64,000 nucleotides of DNA from Pictodentalium vernedei (lineage: Eukaryota > Mollusca > Scaphopoda > Dentaliida > Dentaliidae). The position numbers were made by a program, and so were the translations under genes. Positions within the stretch are counted from its first letter, which is position 1. Each line of letters begins with the position of its first letter. Where the stretch lies: the NCBI GenBank assembly GCA_031216915.1, contig CM062289.1, positions 445,370,910 to 445,434,909 of the forward strand, in the 5' to 3' direction. Below the pieces are notes generated by a model. The model had not been told where the DNA came from, ran no database searches, and worked only from the letters and a program-made list of their open reading frames with translations. Positions 43,942 to 55,784 of the stretch are shown here, piece after piece.

Positions 43942-45426
43942 TAAGAGTGTCAATGACACAGTAGCTTAACCTGACTGTGTGTTGTGTTTGATGAAAAGGA
44001 TAATGTTCAATGTATATGAAAGGATTATGAAATAAGACAATTCTGATAATTGGGAATATGTTAATTTCTGTTCCCTGTATGCTATGCTTTCAATAAAAAT
44101 AATTTGATGTGTAGACTGTACTAAAGAATTAGAGGTGAGGTGGGTTAATGTGGCCCTCGCAGTTAATGCATGTGGCCCTCACAGTTAATGTATGTCACCC
44201 AAAGTTACCAAGTTACAGTGAAATTATTCCAAAATGAGTCATCCTAACAAGTTACAATGAAATCCCTTCATAAATACGATCTGTAGACTGTGCTAAAGGT
44301 TTTCGGGCTTCAGACCAATCGCAACAAAAAGGGGACGTCCTCATCTAGACATCATACAGAGTTATCCTACCAAGTTACAATGAAATCCCTCCATATTAAA
44401 TATGACCTGTAGATTGTGTTAAAAGTTTTTGGGTTTCGGGCTTGGGCAGCCATCACAGTTGACAGATCATGACCAAAAGAGGACATTCTCATCTAGATAT
44501 TATACAGAGTCACCCTACCAAGTTACCATGAAATCCCTTCATAAATATGACCTACAGACTGTGCTAATGGTTTTGGGCTCAGGCAGCCATCATGGTTGAC
44601 CGATCGCGACCAAAAGGGGATGTCCTCATCTAGACATTATACTAAGTCATCCTACCAAGTCACAATGAAATCCTTTCATAAATGCGACCTGTAGTCTGTG
44701 CTAAAGGTTTTTGAGTTTTGGGCGTGGACAGCCATCATGGCTGAATGATCGTGAACAAAAGGGGACGTTCTCATCAAGACATTATATGGAGTCATCCTAC
44801 TAAGTTACAACGAAATCCCTCCATAAATACAACCTGTAGACTGTGCTAAAGGTTTTTGTGTTTTGGGCTCGGGCAGTCGTCACGGTTGACAGATCGTGAC
44901 CAAATGGGGCAGTTCTCATCTAGACATCATACGGAGTAATTGTTATTATTAACGGAGTAATTATTCAATTAACAGGAGTTTACTCTTTTACCTAAATGCA
45001 ATAGTTACAAAGAAATCCCTCCATATTAAATATGATCTGTAGACTGTGCTAAAAGTTTTTGGGTTTCGGGCTTGGGCAGCCATCACGGTTGACAAATCAT
45101 GACCAAATGGGGACGTTCTCATCTAAATATTATGCAGAGTCATCCTACCAAGTTACCATGAAATTCCTTCATAAATACGACCTGAGGACTGTGCTAAAGG
45201 TTTTCAGGTTTCGGGCTTGGGCAGCCATCAAGGTTGACTGATCGCGACCAAAAGGGGATGTTCTCATCTGGACATGACCTCAAACCTGCATATGAAATTT
45301 TGTGACGATCGGACAAAAACTGCGGGGCGTAGCATGTGCTAAAGGAAAATGTGAACAGACTAACAGACTCACAGATTTCCACATGTGTGATGGCAATAGC
45401 TTATCTTGACTATGTCAAGTTAAGCT
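43942..45426 (-). mobile_element. H-B element
   Basis: The left end has changed to AGAGTGTCAATGACAC then GTAGCTTAACCTG; the right end is ATGTCAAGTTAAGCTAAAAA. About eight subrepeats are present. A pogo-like MITE fragment (ATTCAATTAACAGGAGTTTA) interrupts it at ~44938-44990. Confidence 0.83.
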
Positions 45427-45929
45427 AAAAATCAAAACAACCTCTTCGGAACCAGTCTAAATTACATTCATTATCTTTTCTATTGGCCATGTTTGTTGAA
45501 ATTCGTATTGCTGTTTCTCTTTGGCTGGTATCCATTCACACCTAACCATTTGGTGGCTATTACTGTTGGTAAAAATATAAGAAAAAATTTGGGCAGATTT
45601 TCAAAACAGCTGGAAGAAACTTTTTTACAAGAAGTTCGAAGCATGTCAAGATGTCCGAAGATTTACCGAAATAAAGTTGACCAATTTAGATATAATGGGA
45701 TCTGCAGACATGATGGCCATGGGACTGGGTTAATGTTGTGGTTGGAAATGCTTGGTTTTTTTTTTAATATTATCTCATTTTTGGTTAAGTAATTTTTTTG
45801 TGAACCGACTTTATTTTGCTTTGGCTGTTTTCATTTTTACACCACGTGACAGACGATCAATAATTGTATAAAGAAATTTGGAAACTTTTCAAGGCGTAAC
45901 TAATGACTCAACGTGAAATGAACAAATAT
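45427..45929. other. No supported feature
   Basis: A 99-codon plus-strand frame (45493-45792) has no recognisable domain and no splice or start context that sets it apart. Confidence 0.4.
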
Positions 45930-45942
45930 AAACGGTGCTGGC

Positions 45943-46304
45943 GGGGGCGCGGTGGCTCAGTTGGTAGAGGTGCAGGCTGCAAGCCGAGAGGTCCTTGGTT
46001 CGAATCCCACCTGCGGCAACCGCGTTGTGTCCTTGGGCAAGACACTTCACCCCGATTGCCTAAATGGGACCACGATGATGCTGTGTACTGAGGCGTACTG
46101 CACGTCGATGGTGCGCATGTCTTCAACCAATCTAACCCTGCCTGTGCTGCGGTGCAGAGTTCAGAGTTACGATGTTGGAGAGCTGACAGCTGCTCGTCGT
46201 TGTTCGGTGGTTCTCTCCGGGTACTCCGGCTTCCTCCACCCGTAAAACTGTCACGGTCACGATTAGCCATTGTGCAGGAGTATGTGACCTTAAACGCCAG
46301 TGAA

Positions 46305-46333
<29 letters not shown>
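45943..46333 (+). mobile_element. tRNA-headed SINE, best full-length copy, 13-bp target duplication
   Basis: AAACGGTGCTGGC at 45930-45942 and 46334-46346 flanks it. A box TGGCTCAGTTGG is at 45953-45964 and B box GGTTCGAATCC at 45997-46007, so pol III could start at ~45943. The body carries GTGTCCTTGGGCAAGACACT and GGTACTCCGGCTTCCTCCAC. The tail ends in about nine AATA units. Confidence 0.95.
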
Positions 46334-46335
<2 letters not shown>

Positions 46336-46464
46336 ACGGTGCTGGCAAAAAAGTTCCGGCTTGCACATCAGGTGAATACAGAAACATTTATGTCATAGCG
46401 GCGATTCCGTTAAATACAAGGGTTTAAAGTTTAATGTATGTGTAAAAAACACAATTCTGTAACC

Positions 46465-46660
46465 TTAACCCTTTAACTAACATGAAAAGCAGACGACACT
46501 TGCAAACAAAATTCTTGAATAATTAATTTTTTTCTCAAAAACATAGGTTATGACCCCTCATTGGAAGGTGCTCGACGAGCACGTTCCAAAGAGGGACCAT
46601 AACGTATGTTTTTGAGACAAAAAAAATGAAAATTGGCGATTTTTGTGATTAGCGCTGGCT
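46465..46660. mobile_element. piggyBac-type MITE, right end lost
   Basis: TTAACCCTTTAACTAACATG and the palindrome with GGAAGGTGCTCGACGAGCAC are present. The GTTGGGTAAAGGG terminus is absent after AGCGCTGGC. Confidence 0.75.
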
Positions 46661-46689
46661 ATGTCAATTAAAAGTACATTTCCAAACTT

Positions 46690-46920
46690 TTATGAATGTT
46701 TGTTTGTTGGTGATTAATGTCACACATTTATGCACCATGGCTACTCGTGACACAACATGGAGATGAAGTCAAGTTTAGTCAATCATTGATCTACATGTTG
46801 CCCATTTTAGAGGACTTTCACCCCAAGCATTGGTGACTGGGTCCTATTTTACTAGTAAAGCGGAACTGGTTTACCACAGTAAACAAGTGCTGCTTACTTC
46901 TGGGGTTTCCACGGGGAAAC
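46690..46920 (-). mobile_element. Second SINE-like family, uninterrupted copy
   Basis: TTAATGTCACACATTTATGC, then CATGTTGCCCATTTTAGAGG, ACTTTCACCCCAAGCATTGG and ACCACAGTAAACAAGTGC. It shows that 13388-13972 was continuous before its SINE insertion. Confidence 0.65.
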
Positions 46921-47094
46921 TTTTATGAATCCTCACCTTTTGAATAATTGTTATGCAATATCTGGGAAGATATTTCAAGAGATAAATACGATCTATCCCA
47001 AGGATGGAGACAGACCACACCGGTTTTAAAATGAAGGAGGCTAAAAACACGGTTTAAAAATCATTCACTAATGATAGTGCCTTCCCAAGACAAA

Positions 47095-47345
47095 TTATAT
47101 ATTTGAGTAATTTTCACACTAATGCTCAATATGTCCTTGTAAGGATGCTGTATCCCAAACATCAAAAGATTCTGAATTGTGGTTCTGAAGAAGACTTTTA
47201 AAGATTATTTCCCATATTGCACAAAGCTGAAATTCAGGCTCCCACAGAAAACCTAATTATACACCAATGAGACTGATTTGGTCAAGCGTGAATCTGACCC
47301 ATGTAAGGATTCTGTGTACCATATATTGAAAAAAATTCAGGTACA
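47095..47345 (-). mobile_element. Diverged H-C-like units
   Basis: ATGCTGTATCCCAAACATCA, GGTTCTGAAGAAGACTTTTA, CAGGCTCCCACAGAAAACC. A mariner-type MITE follows directly. Confidence 0.6.
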
Positions 47346-47347
47346 TA

Positions 47348-47604
47348 CAGTACGTGGAGAGTGTATTATCACTAAATCACCCGCAGAGTGGAGATTCCAC
47401 CCGAGGAATAATTGCAAATTTGTTGCAAAGCATAACCAGCACCAGCAAAGTTTCAGCCAATGGACCTCCGGGTTAAACCCGGAGGTCCATTGGCTGAAAC
47501 ATTACTTGTGTTTGTTGTCGATGTGTACACAATTTGAAAGTTATAGCTTGGGTGATAACTCCACTCTGCAGGTGATTTAGTTACAATCCACTCTCCACGT
47601 ACTG
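47348..47604. mobile_element. mariner/Tc1-type MITE with a 49-bp central palindrome
   Basis: CAGTACGTGGAGAGTG and CACTCTCCACGTACTG ends lie next to TA on both sides. The inverted repeats extend ~49 bp with about four mismatches. Positions 47451-47499 fold as a 24-bp stem with one central base (TTTCAGCCAATGGACCTCCG...). Confidence 0.88.
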
Positions 47605-47679
47605 TATAATGCGTGTAAAAGGTGTGCGAACATGATATCAGTCCTAAGAAATGAAAAAGTGTTGTTCCTAGTTGTTCAA

Positions 47680-47997
47680 TTTATTTATTGGTGTTTAAGG
47701 TCACATACTTATGCACAATGGCTAATCGTGACCGTGACAGTTTTACGGGTGGAGGAAGCCGGAGTACCCAGAGAGAACCATCGAGCAACAACGAGCAGCT
47801 GCCAGCTCCTCCAACATCGTAACTCCGCACTGCAACACAGGCAGGGTTAGAATGGTTGAAGACATGCGCACCATCGACGTGCAGTACGCCATAGTACACG
47901 GCGTCATCGTGCCCTCATGTGGACAATTGGGGTGAAGTGCCTTGCCCAAGGACACAACGTGGGAGTCCGAATCGATCGCTCAGACAGTCACCCATCC
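47680..47997 (-). mobile_element. 5S-headed SINE, cut inside the 5S box C
   Basis: Body and TTTATTTATTGGTG tail match the main SINE. Before GTGTCC the head on the minus strand reads GGATGGGTGAC, then text aligning with the linker of the 5S-headed copy at 28003-28045. Nothing 5' of box C remains. Confidence 0.75.
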
Positions 47998-48130
47998 GTC
48001 ACATATCTGTAGAAAGCATATACATGGACAACAATGTTTTAGTGTAAATCCACACTGAACACACTGTAATTGTCTGCAACAGTCTGGTCCCATTTTCAAA
48101 AAAGAAGAATTGATAAGGCATTTGTTAATA

Positions 48131-49648
48131 TACTCGCCCAAAAAAGAAAATGTGCATTGCAGAAATTGATCAAACTCCAAAAAAATAATTTCGTAGGTGT
48201 AAAGAGTGTTGACCTGTTCATGAATAAGTTATATTGAACACAAAAACAGCTTTCCCCGTTAAAATTGCATTCACGTTAAATGACGTGCTGCACATTTGTG
48301 AAAAGGCATGTTTTGCACGTGGAGAGTCTGAAAGTTCATGCAGCAGTGTGAATCCTTGGGTATTTAAACATTAAAGTAAGGCCTTCCTATTGTTCACATG
48401 CAAACTTGCGCTGCTGTTAAAACGACTCCACATTAGCATGCCAAGATTGACAATGAACCAACGTCTCCTTGCCCTGGGTATGATTAGAGCTGGCAGAACA
48501 CACAGAGAGGTTGCCCAGCATTTGAACTGCCACCGTAACACTGTAGACAGGCTAGTCCATCGACATGCACAACATGATGCCGTTCGAGACCGACTCCGCT
48601 CCGGGAGACCCCGAGTTACCACCCCTGCACAAGATCGGTATATCCGTGTCATCCATCTCCGGAACCGGCAACAAACGGCAACGACGACAGCCAGGAACAT
48701 CCCTAACCTGAGACGGATACATCCTCAAACAGTAATCAACCGGTTGAGAGAATATGGCTTACGTCCTCAAAGACCTGCAATTCATCCGATTTTGACGTTA
48801 CGTCATCGTCGTGCTCGACTGCAGTGGTGTAGACATCTCAGGCATCCCTTACACTGGTGGCGACGTGTTTTATTCACAGATGAATGTCGTTTCCATCTTT
48901 CATCATCAGATGGCCGCCAGAGAGTGTACAGACGTCGAAACGAACGCTATGCAGACCCATGAGTCATGGAGCAAAACCGTTATGGGGGAGGGTCTCTCAT
49001 GGTGTGGGGTGGCATCACTGCCCGTAACAGAACTGAGCTGGTCATTATTGATGGCAATCTCAATGCAGTCAGATATCGTGATGAAGTGCTTACACCTGTT
49101 GTTGTCCCATTTCTGCAATGTCACGGCCCCGGCGTCATTCTACAGCAGGACAACGCCCGACCCCACGCAGCTCGTGTTGTTCAACAGTATCTGCAGCAAC
49201 AACAAGTGGATGTTCTTCCCTGGCCCGCAAATTCGCCCGATATCTCACCCATTGAGCATGTATGGGACGAAATGAAACGTCAGCTACGCCGGCTTCCCCA
49301 TTCACCGTCAACGCTTGTGGAACTCCAAAGACAGCTTATCAGAATATGGAACAACATCCCACAACACTTCCATGCTAACTTGTTCGCTTCCATGAGGCGT
49401 AGATGCACAGCAGTAGTCGATGCAGACGGAGGTCATACCAGATATTAAGTGTGTGACTTTTGTGTTTGACCCTTAGTGTCTTTGACTCTCCATGGCACCA
49501 AGAGTATTCATCGTAGCGTAATGAAATTTCTCGTGTTGATGACAAATTGATTTATCTGTGATTGAATAAAATTTCCATGAATGAAAATGATATATATCTT
49601 TTTGTAGTGTTATTTTTTAGCATGCACACTTTCTTTTTTGGGAGAGTA
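48131..49648 (+). mobile_element. Tc1-like DNA transposon, ~1.5 kb
   Basis: Inverted ends TACTCGCCCAAAAAAGAAAA (left) and TTTCTTTTTTGGGAGAGTA (right) lie next to TA at 48129-48130 and 49649-49650. A single transposase frame with one stop fills the interior. Low divergence of the ends suggests a fairly recent insertion. Confidence 0.9.
48438..49448 (+). pseudogene. Tc1-family transposase, one in-frame stop
   Basis: The enzyme cuts and rejoins the ends of its own element at TA sites in the nucleus. I start it at the second ATG (48438), which gives ~336 residues, close to the usual Tc1 length. An upstream ATG at 48390 would add 16 residues. The N-terminus has a helix-turn-helix region (AGRTHREVAQHLNCHRNTVDR), the GRPR hook (residues ~56-59), and a second HTH. 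The DDE domain shows TDE (D codon 48879-48881), QDNARPH (D at 49149-49151) and SPDISPIEHVWDE (E at 49254-49256), with 34 residues between the last two: DD34E. A TGA at 48960-48962 stands where relatives have an ordinary codon, in the same frame on both sides. No frameshift is seen. It is inactive as read unless the stop is a sequence error or read through. Confidence 0.92.
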
Positions 49649-49650
49649 TA

Positions 49651-50700
49651 TTTGTCAGCAAGTGGTTTTAGGGTAATTTAGACATGCCTGAATCCAAAAA
49701 TAACTGTTGGCAAGGTGAAATATGTCATTTTTGATCTTCCAAGTAGGAACTACCAGAATGACACCAAAATATACTGGCCTAGAAAACTATGTTCAAAGAG
49801 GATTAAAATCCTTGCCCTCTGATTGGATGAGAGCTTGTTAAGTTTTTTCTATGTTTATGGCTGCAGTAGCAAATGTTACCGTCTGACAACACTATGTTAA
49901 ATATTTAAACGACGTTGCAAGTTTCATAATTATTTCATCAATGGAGTGACTTGCAAACTGCTTCATTTTCTAAATTTTTGACACATGCAATAGGGTAGGG
50001 TCTTATTGGAACAGAAAGATAAATGTGATGAAATGACGATAACATGGTCTGAGGTGTGTGGCTCGAAGTGGATGCTTTGCATCTCGGTTGATCATACAAG
50101 CTCTGAGCAACAAACCTCAGACCATTTTACCGTCAATTCATTACAAAAATACAATAATTGACAATGTATATATTCTGAATATTTAGATCATATGAAAGTT
50201 ATAATTGATGCATTAGATTCCAAGAAAATAGGATATTAGGAATTATAGAACATATAATATATAAGAGACTGGAGTATATATAGACGCCATTTTGAAAATG
50301 ACTTTGACCTCTCCTATAAGAGATTGTTGGTAAATATGAAATATATATAAGTGCCATTTTGAAAATGACTTTGACCTCTCCAAGAAAACATACCATTGCT
50401 GGAGACATTTTATTTCAGTTTCATTGCATTCCCTAGTGCTGAAACAGTAAGAAATATAACTTAGCTCATCCAGTTATCTCTATTAGATCAAACAAATATA
50501 TTTTGGTGACTCTTTTGTTTTTTTCAAATTTGAAGGTTAAAATGCCATATTTTGCCGTGCCAACAGTGATTTTGGGATTCAGCAGACCCAAATTACAATA
50601 GCCTCGCTTATTGGCAAAAATTAACAACAAATGCCTTTACACTTTTATCCAGATTTCTTTTCAGACAATGCGACCAAACTACAGTACTGTACGGAGTTAA
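49651..50700. other. No gene; short local repeats
   Basis: CGCCATTTTGAAAATGACTT and TTGACCTCTCC occur twice ~70 bp apart (50285-50400). GGTCTGAGGTGTGTGGCTCG at ~50047 is loosely inverse to CAACAAACCTCAGACC at ~50107. Confidence 0.5.
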
Positions 50701-50706
50701 AAAATT

Positions 50707-51125
50707 TATCTGGTCGAGTGCTATTATTAGTTATGGTGTCAGTCAATTTTATATTGGACGAGAGCAAAGCTCGAGTCCAATATGGAATTAACTGACACCA
50801 TATATACCATATTAGGCCACCAACAAACTGTGTAACGAATTTATCTTACCAACTGCTGCATCGATGCACAGAACTAATAACCACAGCGGTCAAAATTAAA
50901 TGAGAGAATTCTCACAATGTGTTCACGTGTCTTTGCCTTGTTACAATTTATGGGAGAGTGCCTACAGGCACTCTCCCATAAATTGTAACAAGGGGCAAAT
51001 TCATACATACCAAACAGTTTCATTTCGAAGGTAGCATGACACACATCCACAGAATATGAAGCCTTTTAAGTTGCCTAACCTGCACTTCAGACCAAATATG
51101 GGCTTCCAACACTCAATCTTTCAAC
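50707..51125. mobile_element. Family-3 hairpin MITE with a second palindrome inserted
   Basis: CTGGTCGAGTGCT and AACACTCAATC-type ends. Central palindrome TTTGCCTTGTTACAATTTAT and GGGAGAGTGCC with complement (50930-51000). A separate inverted pair GGTGTCAGT...ACTGACACC with CTCGAGTCCAATAT lies at 50733-50804. Confidence 0.75.
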
Positions 51126-52844
51126 TCGAACCATTTATTGGCTGCCGCCATTTTGAATAATCAATGAACAAAGGGGAGATTACCCATAGCTGTCAGCATA
51201 TATTGATGTTGACAGGCAGTATTTGGTTTTATATGCAGTCTGCATGTGACGTCTTTGAACCAATGAAATTCCCAGATACTTGTAGGAGGTAAGATATCAG
51301 GACTTTCAAATAAATGAGGGTAAAAGCCAACATTTTCCTTGCTCATTTTTCATATTCAGTCAAATATAGATATTTTGTCTATATGAATTTGTTTTGTAAC
51401 AAATTTTGGGCACTCTTCAATAATTTGCAGACCTTGAAATAAGGAGTTTTTTCATAACCTGTTTATAGGTTACACTAATTTAATGGCCATATCGTCTTTA
51501 TGGGTTATGATGGGTTACATGAGTGTCGACTGATTGTTACCTGTGTTAACCCATTTCTAACCATAACTTTTATGGGTATGCTAAGACTATTAAATCGATT
51601 CGCAGTTTAACAAAGGTTAATTAATTTTTAGTTAATTGTTATCAAACTCATTCCATTTTATTTTTGTCCGAGATACCGTGGCTGTGCACATTTCTTCATC
51701 ACTGGTGCCTAAATTCATTTGTTGATGCTGAACGCACAATTCATAAATTTCCTCTTTGCTGACAGTTTGCTGTACATAGAAAATTCATAGGTTTAACATT
51801 ATTTTTTATGGTTTCTCATCACTGAAGATAGTAAGTTTGGTTACCTCGATTTACTTATTCCCTCGAATCAATCTATGTCACTCGTTTGTGACTGAAACTT
51901 CAAAGTTTCAGATCACAGTTTGCATTGTACACATGAGCAGTTATTGTATTTATGTTGGATATTCCTGAACGTGAGCACTGTGATCTGAAACTTTGAAGTT
52001 TCAGTCACAAACGAGTGACATAGATTGATTCGAGGGAATAAGTAAATCGAGGTAACCAAACTTACTATCTTCAGTGATGAGAAACCATAAAAAATAATGT
52101 TAAACCTATGAATTTTCTATGTACAGCAAACTGTCAGCAAAGAGGAAATTTATGAATTGTGCGTTCAGCATCAACAAATGAATTTAGGCACCAGTGATGA
52201 AGAAATGTGCACAGCCACGGTATCTCGGACAAAAATAAAATGGAATGAGTTTGATAACAATTAACTAAAAATTAATTAACCTTTGTTAAACTGCGAATCG
52301 ATTTAATAGTCTTAGCATACCCATAAAAGTTATGGTTAGAAATGGGTTAACACAGGTAACAATCAGTCGACACTCATGTAACCCATCATAACCCATAAAG
52401 ACGATATAGCCATTAAATTAGTGTAACCTATAAACAGGTTATGAAAAAACTCCTTATTTCAAGGTCTGCAAATTATTGAAGAGTGCCCAAAATTTGTTAC
52501 AAAACAAATTCATATAGACAAAATATCTATATTTGACTGAATATGAAAAATGAGCAAGGAAAATGTTGGCTTTTACCCTCATTTATTTGAAAGTCCTGAT
52601 ATCTTACCTCCTACAAGTATCTGGGAATTTCATTGGTTCAAAGACGTCACATGCAGACTGCATATAAAACCAAATACTGCCTGTCAACATCAATATATGC
52701 TGACAGCTATGGGTAATCTCCCCTTTGTTCATTGATTATTCAAAATGGCGGCAGCCAATAAATGGTTCGAGTTGAAAGATTGAGTGTTGGAAGCCCATAT
52801 TTGGTCTGAAGTGCAGGTTAGGCAACTTAAAAGGCTTCATATTC
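51052..52844. repeat. Giant inverted repeat: two 867-bp arms, 59-bp spacer
   Basis: The left arm 51052-51918 and right arm 51978-52844 are reverse complements over their full length; I found one mismatch (near 51494). The spacer is 51919-51977. The left arm begins inside the family-3 MITE, so that MITE tail is duplicated. The identical 61-codon frames at 51161-51346 (-) and 52550-52735 (+) are mirror copies with no recognised domain. Confidence 0.95.
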
Positions 52845-52950
52845 AAAATCAAACTTAAATGCAATAACTGCGCATCTGTATGTGCAAATTGTTTCTAGAG
52901 GTGTTACGGTATGAAAAGCCAGTGACACTGATTGACTGAGTCAGTGACTG

Positions 52951-52988
52951 CCCCCCCCCCCCCCTCCCCCCTCCCCCCCCCCCCCCCC
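52951..52988. repeat. Poly-C tract
   Basis: Thirty-eight bases, all C except two T, lie just outside the giant inverted repeat. Confidence 0.95.
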
Positions 52989-53217
52989 ATAGCATGCGTT
53001 TATGCGTCCGGATACAGATACAATGAACTCAGTCAGGTTTAATTCGCACACCCGGTGAATTGTTGTTTATACCTCATCTGGTTTTTATATTCATTATGGG
53101 CATTAAATATCTTACACAAAAGTGCCAAAAATATAGATTCCGCCTTAAGAATGTATGGGAATGCACTTGGAATACTGTATTTTTGTTTTACGGGAAATTA
53201 TGGGAATCAAAATAAAA
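52989..53217. other. No supported feature
   Basis: Short spacer with an 80-codon frame that runs into the next element. Confidence 0.4.
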
Positions 53218-55150
53218 CAAGAGGCCCCACAGGGCCTGAAGCGCTCATCTTGAACAGAACACAATTTAAACAGAGTCCAAGAATGAGTCTACATTAATTA
53301 AGTCATCTCCATAGGCTACACTGTCAATCCTTGAGGCCCTCAGGAGTGACAAAAATAATCTGGGTATCATGCCTTTTCTTCAGTTGATCATAAAGTAAAA
53401 TGCACAGCTCCCCTATGAAGCCCCTTGATACAACATGTGGATTAATCTTAGTTACACACCTCTAGAGGGTACTGAATACAAAATTTTTAATTCTTCAGCA
53501 AAATGGCCAATTCCGGCTCCCATAGAGAGCCCAAATATTAACCCAGGCTCTTGATTTCAACACAGTTGAATCTGACTTCCCTAGAGATGTTGTGTATCGA
53601 ATATGAAAGCATTCTGACTGTTTGATCTGAAGAAGAGAAATTGTAAAGAAATTTCTTCAAATTGCACTAAGTTCAAATTTGGGCTACCATAGTGAGCCCA
53701 AATATTAACCAAATATGCTGACTCAGCATTTTTTCGATGCCCATTACAGAACACCCTAACATAACCGATGGCAATTTTTTTTGGGCTCGCTATGGTAGAT
53801 TTGAATAAACTTGACTCTGACGCCCCTAGAGATGTTGTATACCAAATGTGAAAGCATTCTGACGAGTGGATCTGAAGAAGATTTTTGAAGAAATTCCCTC
53901 ATATTGTACTAAGTTAAATTTCATGTTCCCATATGGAGCCCAAATATTAACCAAGGCACTCGAATTGAACAACCTGGAATCTGGCTCCCCTAGAGCTGTT
54001 GTATACTAAATATGAAAGCATTCTGCCTGGAAGATCTGAAGAAGAAGATTTTTAAAGAAATTTCCTCATATTGCACTAAGTAAAAATTTGGGCTACCATA
54101 GTGAGCCCAAATACATACCTAGGGATCTGATTTGAACAAACTTGAATCTGACCACCTTAGAGATGTTGCATACCAAAAGATAAAATTTTGGGTTCCATAG
54201 GAAGCCCAAATATTAACCTAGGGACTTGGTTTGAACAATCTTGAATCTGACCCTCATAACAATGATGTATACCAAACATTAAACGATTCTGACTGGTGGT
54301 TCTGAAGAAGAAGATTTTTAAAGAATAATCCCCATATTACCCTATGTTAAAACTTCGGGCTTCTGTAGAGAGTCAAAGTATGAACCAATGAGCTTTATTT
54401 CAACAAACTTTTATCTGACCCCCCTATGAATGCTGTATACCAAATATCAAAAGATTCTGATTGGATCTGGAGAAAAGATTTTTTAAAATTTTTGCAAATA
54501 TGCTGACTTAGCAGCATTTATTCGACGCTCCATTACAGAACACCCTAACATAACCGATGGCAACTTTTTTTTACCATTCAATTCTACTGGTCCTAAGGAT
54601 ATTTCATACCACATAACAGCTCTCTGTTCCGTGTGGTTTGGGAAATATGGGCGTTTGAAAATATTTCTATTTTTAGCTCCCAGGGTTCCCATGGGGATGC
54701 AGGAATTTTTTTTTTGCATGGGTCAAGTACTTATGATCCAATAATACCACAAACCAAATTTGGTTCATACCGGACCATTGGTTCAGAAAATAGAAATTTT
54801 GGGTGGGGACCAAAAATCTTACCCCTCCTATTACAAAGCCAAATATTACTTCACAAACTTCATTTGAACAAACTTGATTCTACACCTCATAAGGAAGCTC
54901 CATAGCAAATATCAAGTCATTGTACACACTGGTTCTTGAGAATAAGATTTTAAAAATATTTTGGAGTATTTTCCCCCACTCCCTCCCTATGGGGCTGGGC
55001 ATGTCGAGTTGAACAAAATTGAAATGCCCCTTTGGGACCATCACTCACACAAACTTTCACTTGAAATGCCTCAGTGGCTTTGGAGGAGCCTAAAACATGG
55101 TGTTGACGGATGACGGACGGAGAGCGATGAGATTAGGTCAAGATGAGCTC
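53218..55150 (-). mobile_element. H-C' element (variant HINE-like)
   Basis: It starts CAAGAGGCCCCACAGGGCCT (hairpin) then GCGCTCATCTTGA, and ends TCAAGATGAGCTC plus AAAA. The inverted pair differs from H-C at the same positions on both sides. About eight units with AGCCCAAATATTAACC and GAAGAAGATTTTTAAAGAA make the core. Confidence 0.82.
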
Positions 55151-55784
55151 AAAATTAGCCCTGGGCCGTTTGAGTAAATAAATTAATACTTTTCTACATT
55201 TGAGCATTATTATTATTAATAAAAGTTTCTGTTTACTGTTGGAAATGATTGCAAATGGTCAGCAGGTTAGGCACATTTGAATCACCGTAACCTCTGCATA
55301 ACCTGAACGACTGTTCGCGTCATTTTTAGAGGCCTGAATTTGTATTAAAACAAATTCAGACCACCCCAAAAAATGTAGCCCTAAACCATCAATGAGTTAA
55401 TCATATAAAGCCATTTACTCGAATATTTTTCTTCTCCTCTGGTACTTAAAAGAATAAATATATTTATCAATAGACATGGACTAGAGAATTTATTTTACAA
55501 CCATTAAATTAAGGAGTGATTATGGACATTAGACACATACAATATTTACTTACAAAAGGCACCAACATTATAAAATAAGAAAAACATGTATCTATCACAA
55601 ATGCAGAAACTAAAATCTCACAAAAATCAACAACAATCAACAAATTCAAGGTACATGAGTACAGAAAAATCCTCATATTCCTCATGTTTACATGTACACT
55701 GAAAAAACTCATCACATTCCTCACAAAAATTATAAGAATGCTTTTTTAATTCTATGTAAGTGGTTTCCAAGCCATACACCACTT
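55151..55784. other. No recognised feature
   Basis: AT-rich; short minus-strand frames without domains. Confidence 0.45.

Noticed and set aside
45943-46020. Functional tRNA gene
   Set aside because: A and B boxes are present but the segment continues into a repeated SINE body with target duplication; many copies exist.
48371-48700. Minus-strand 109-residue frame
   Set aside because: It is the antisense shadow of the Tc1 transposase frame.
51161-51346. Pair of identical 61-residue genes with 52550-52735
   Set aside because: They mirror each other because of the inverted repeat; there is no domain or codon signal.
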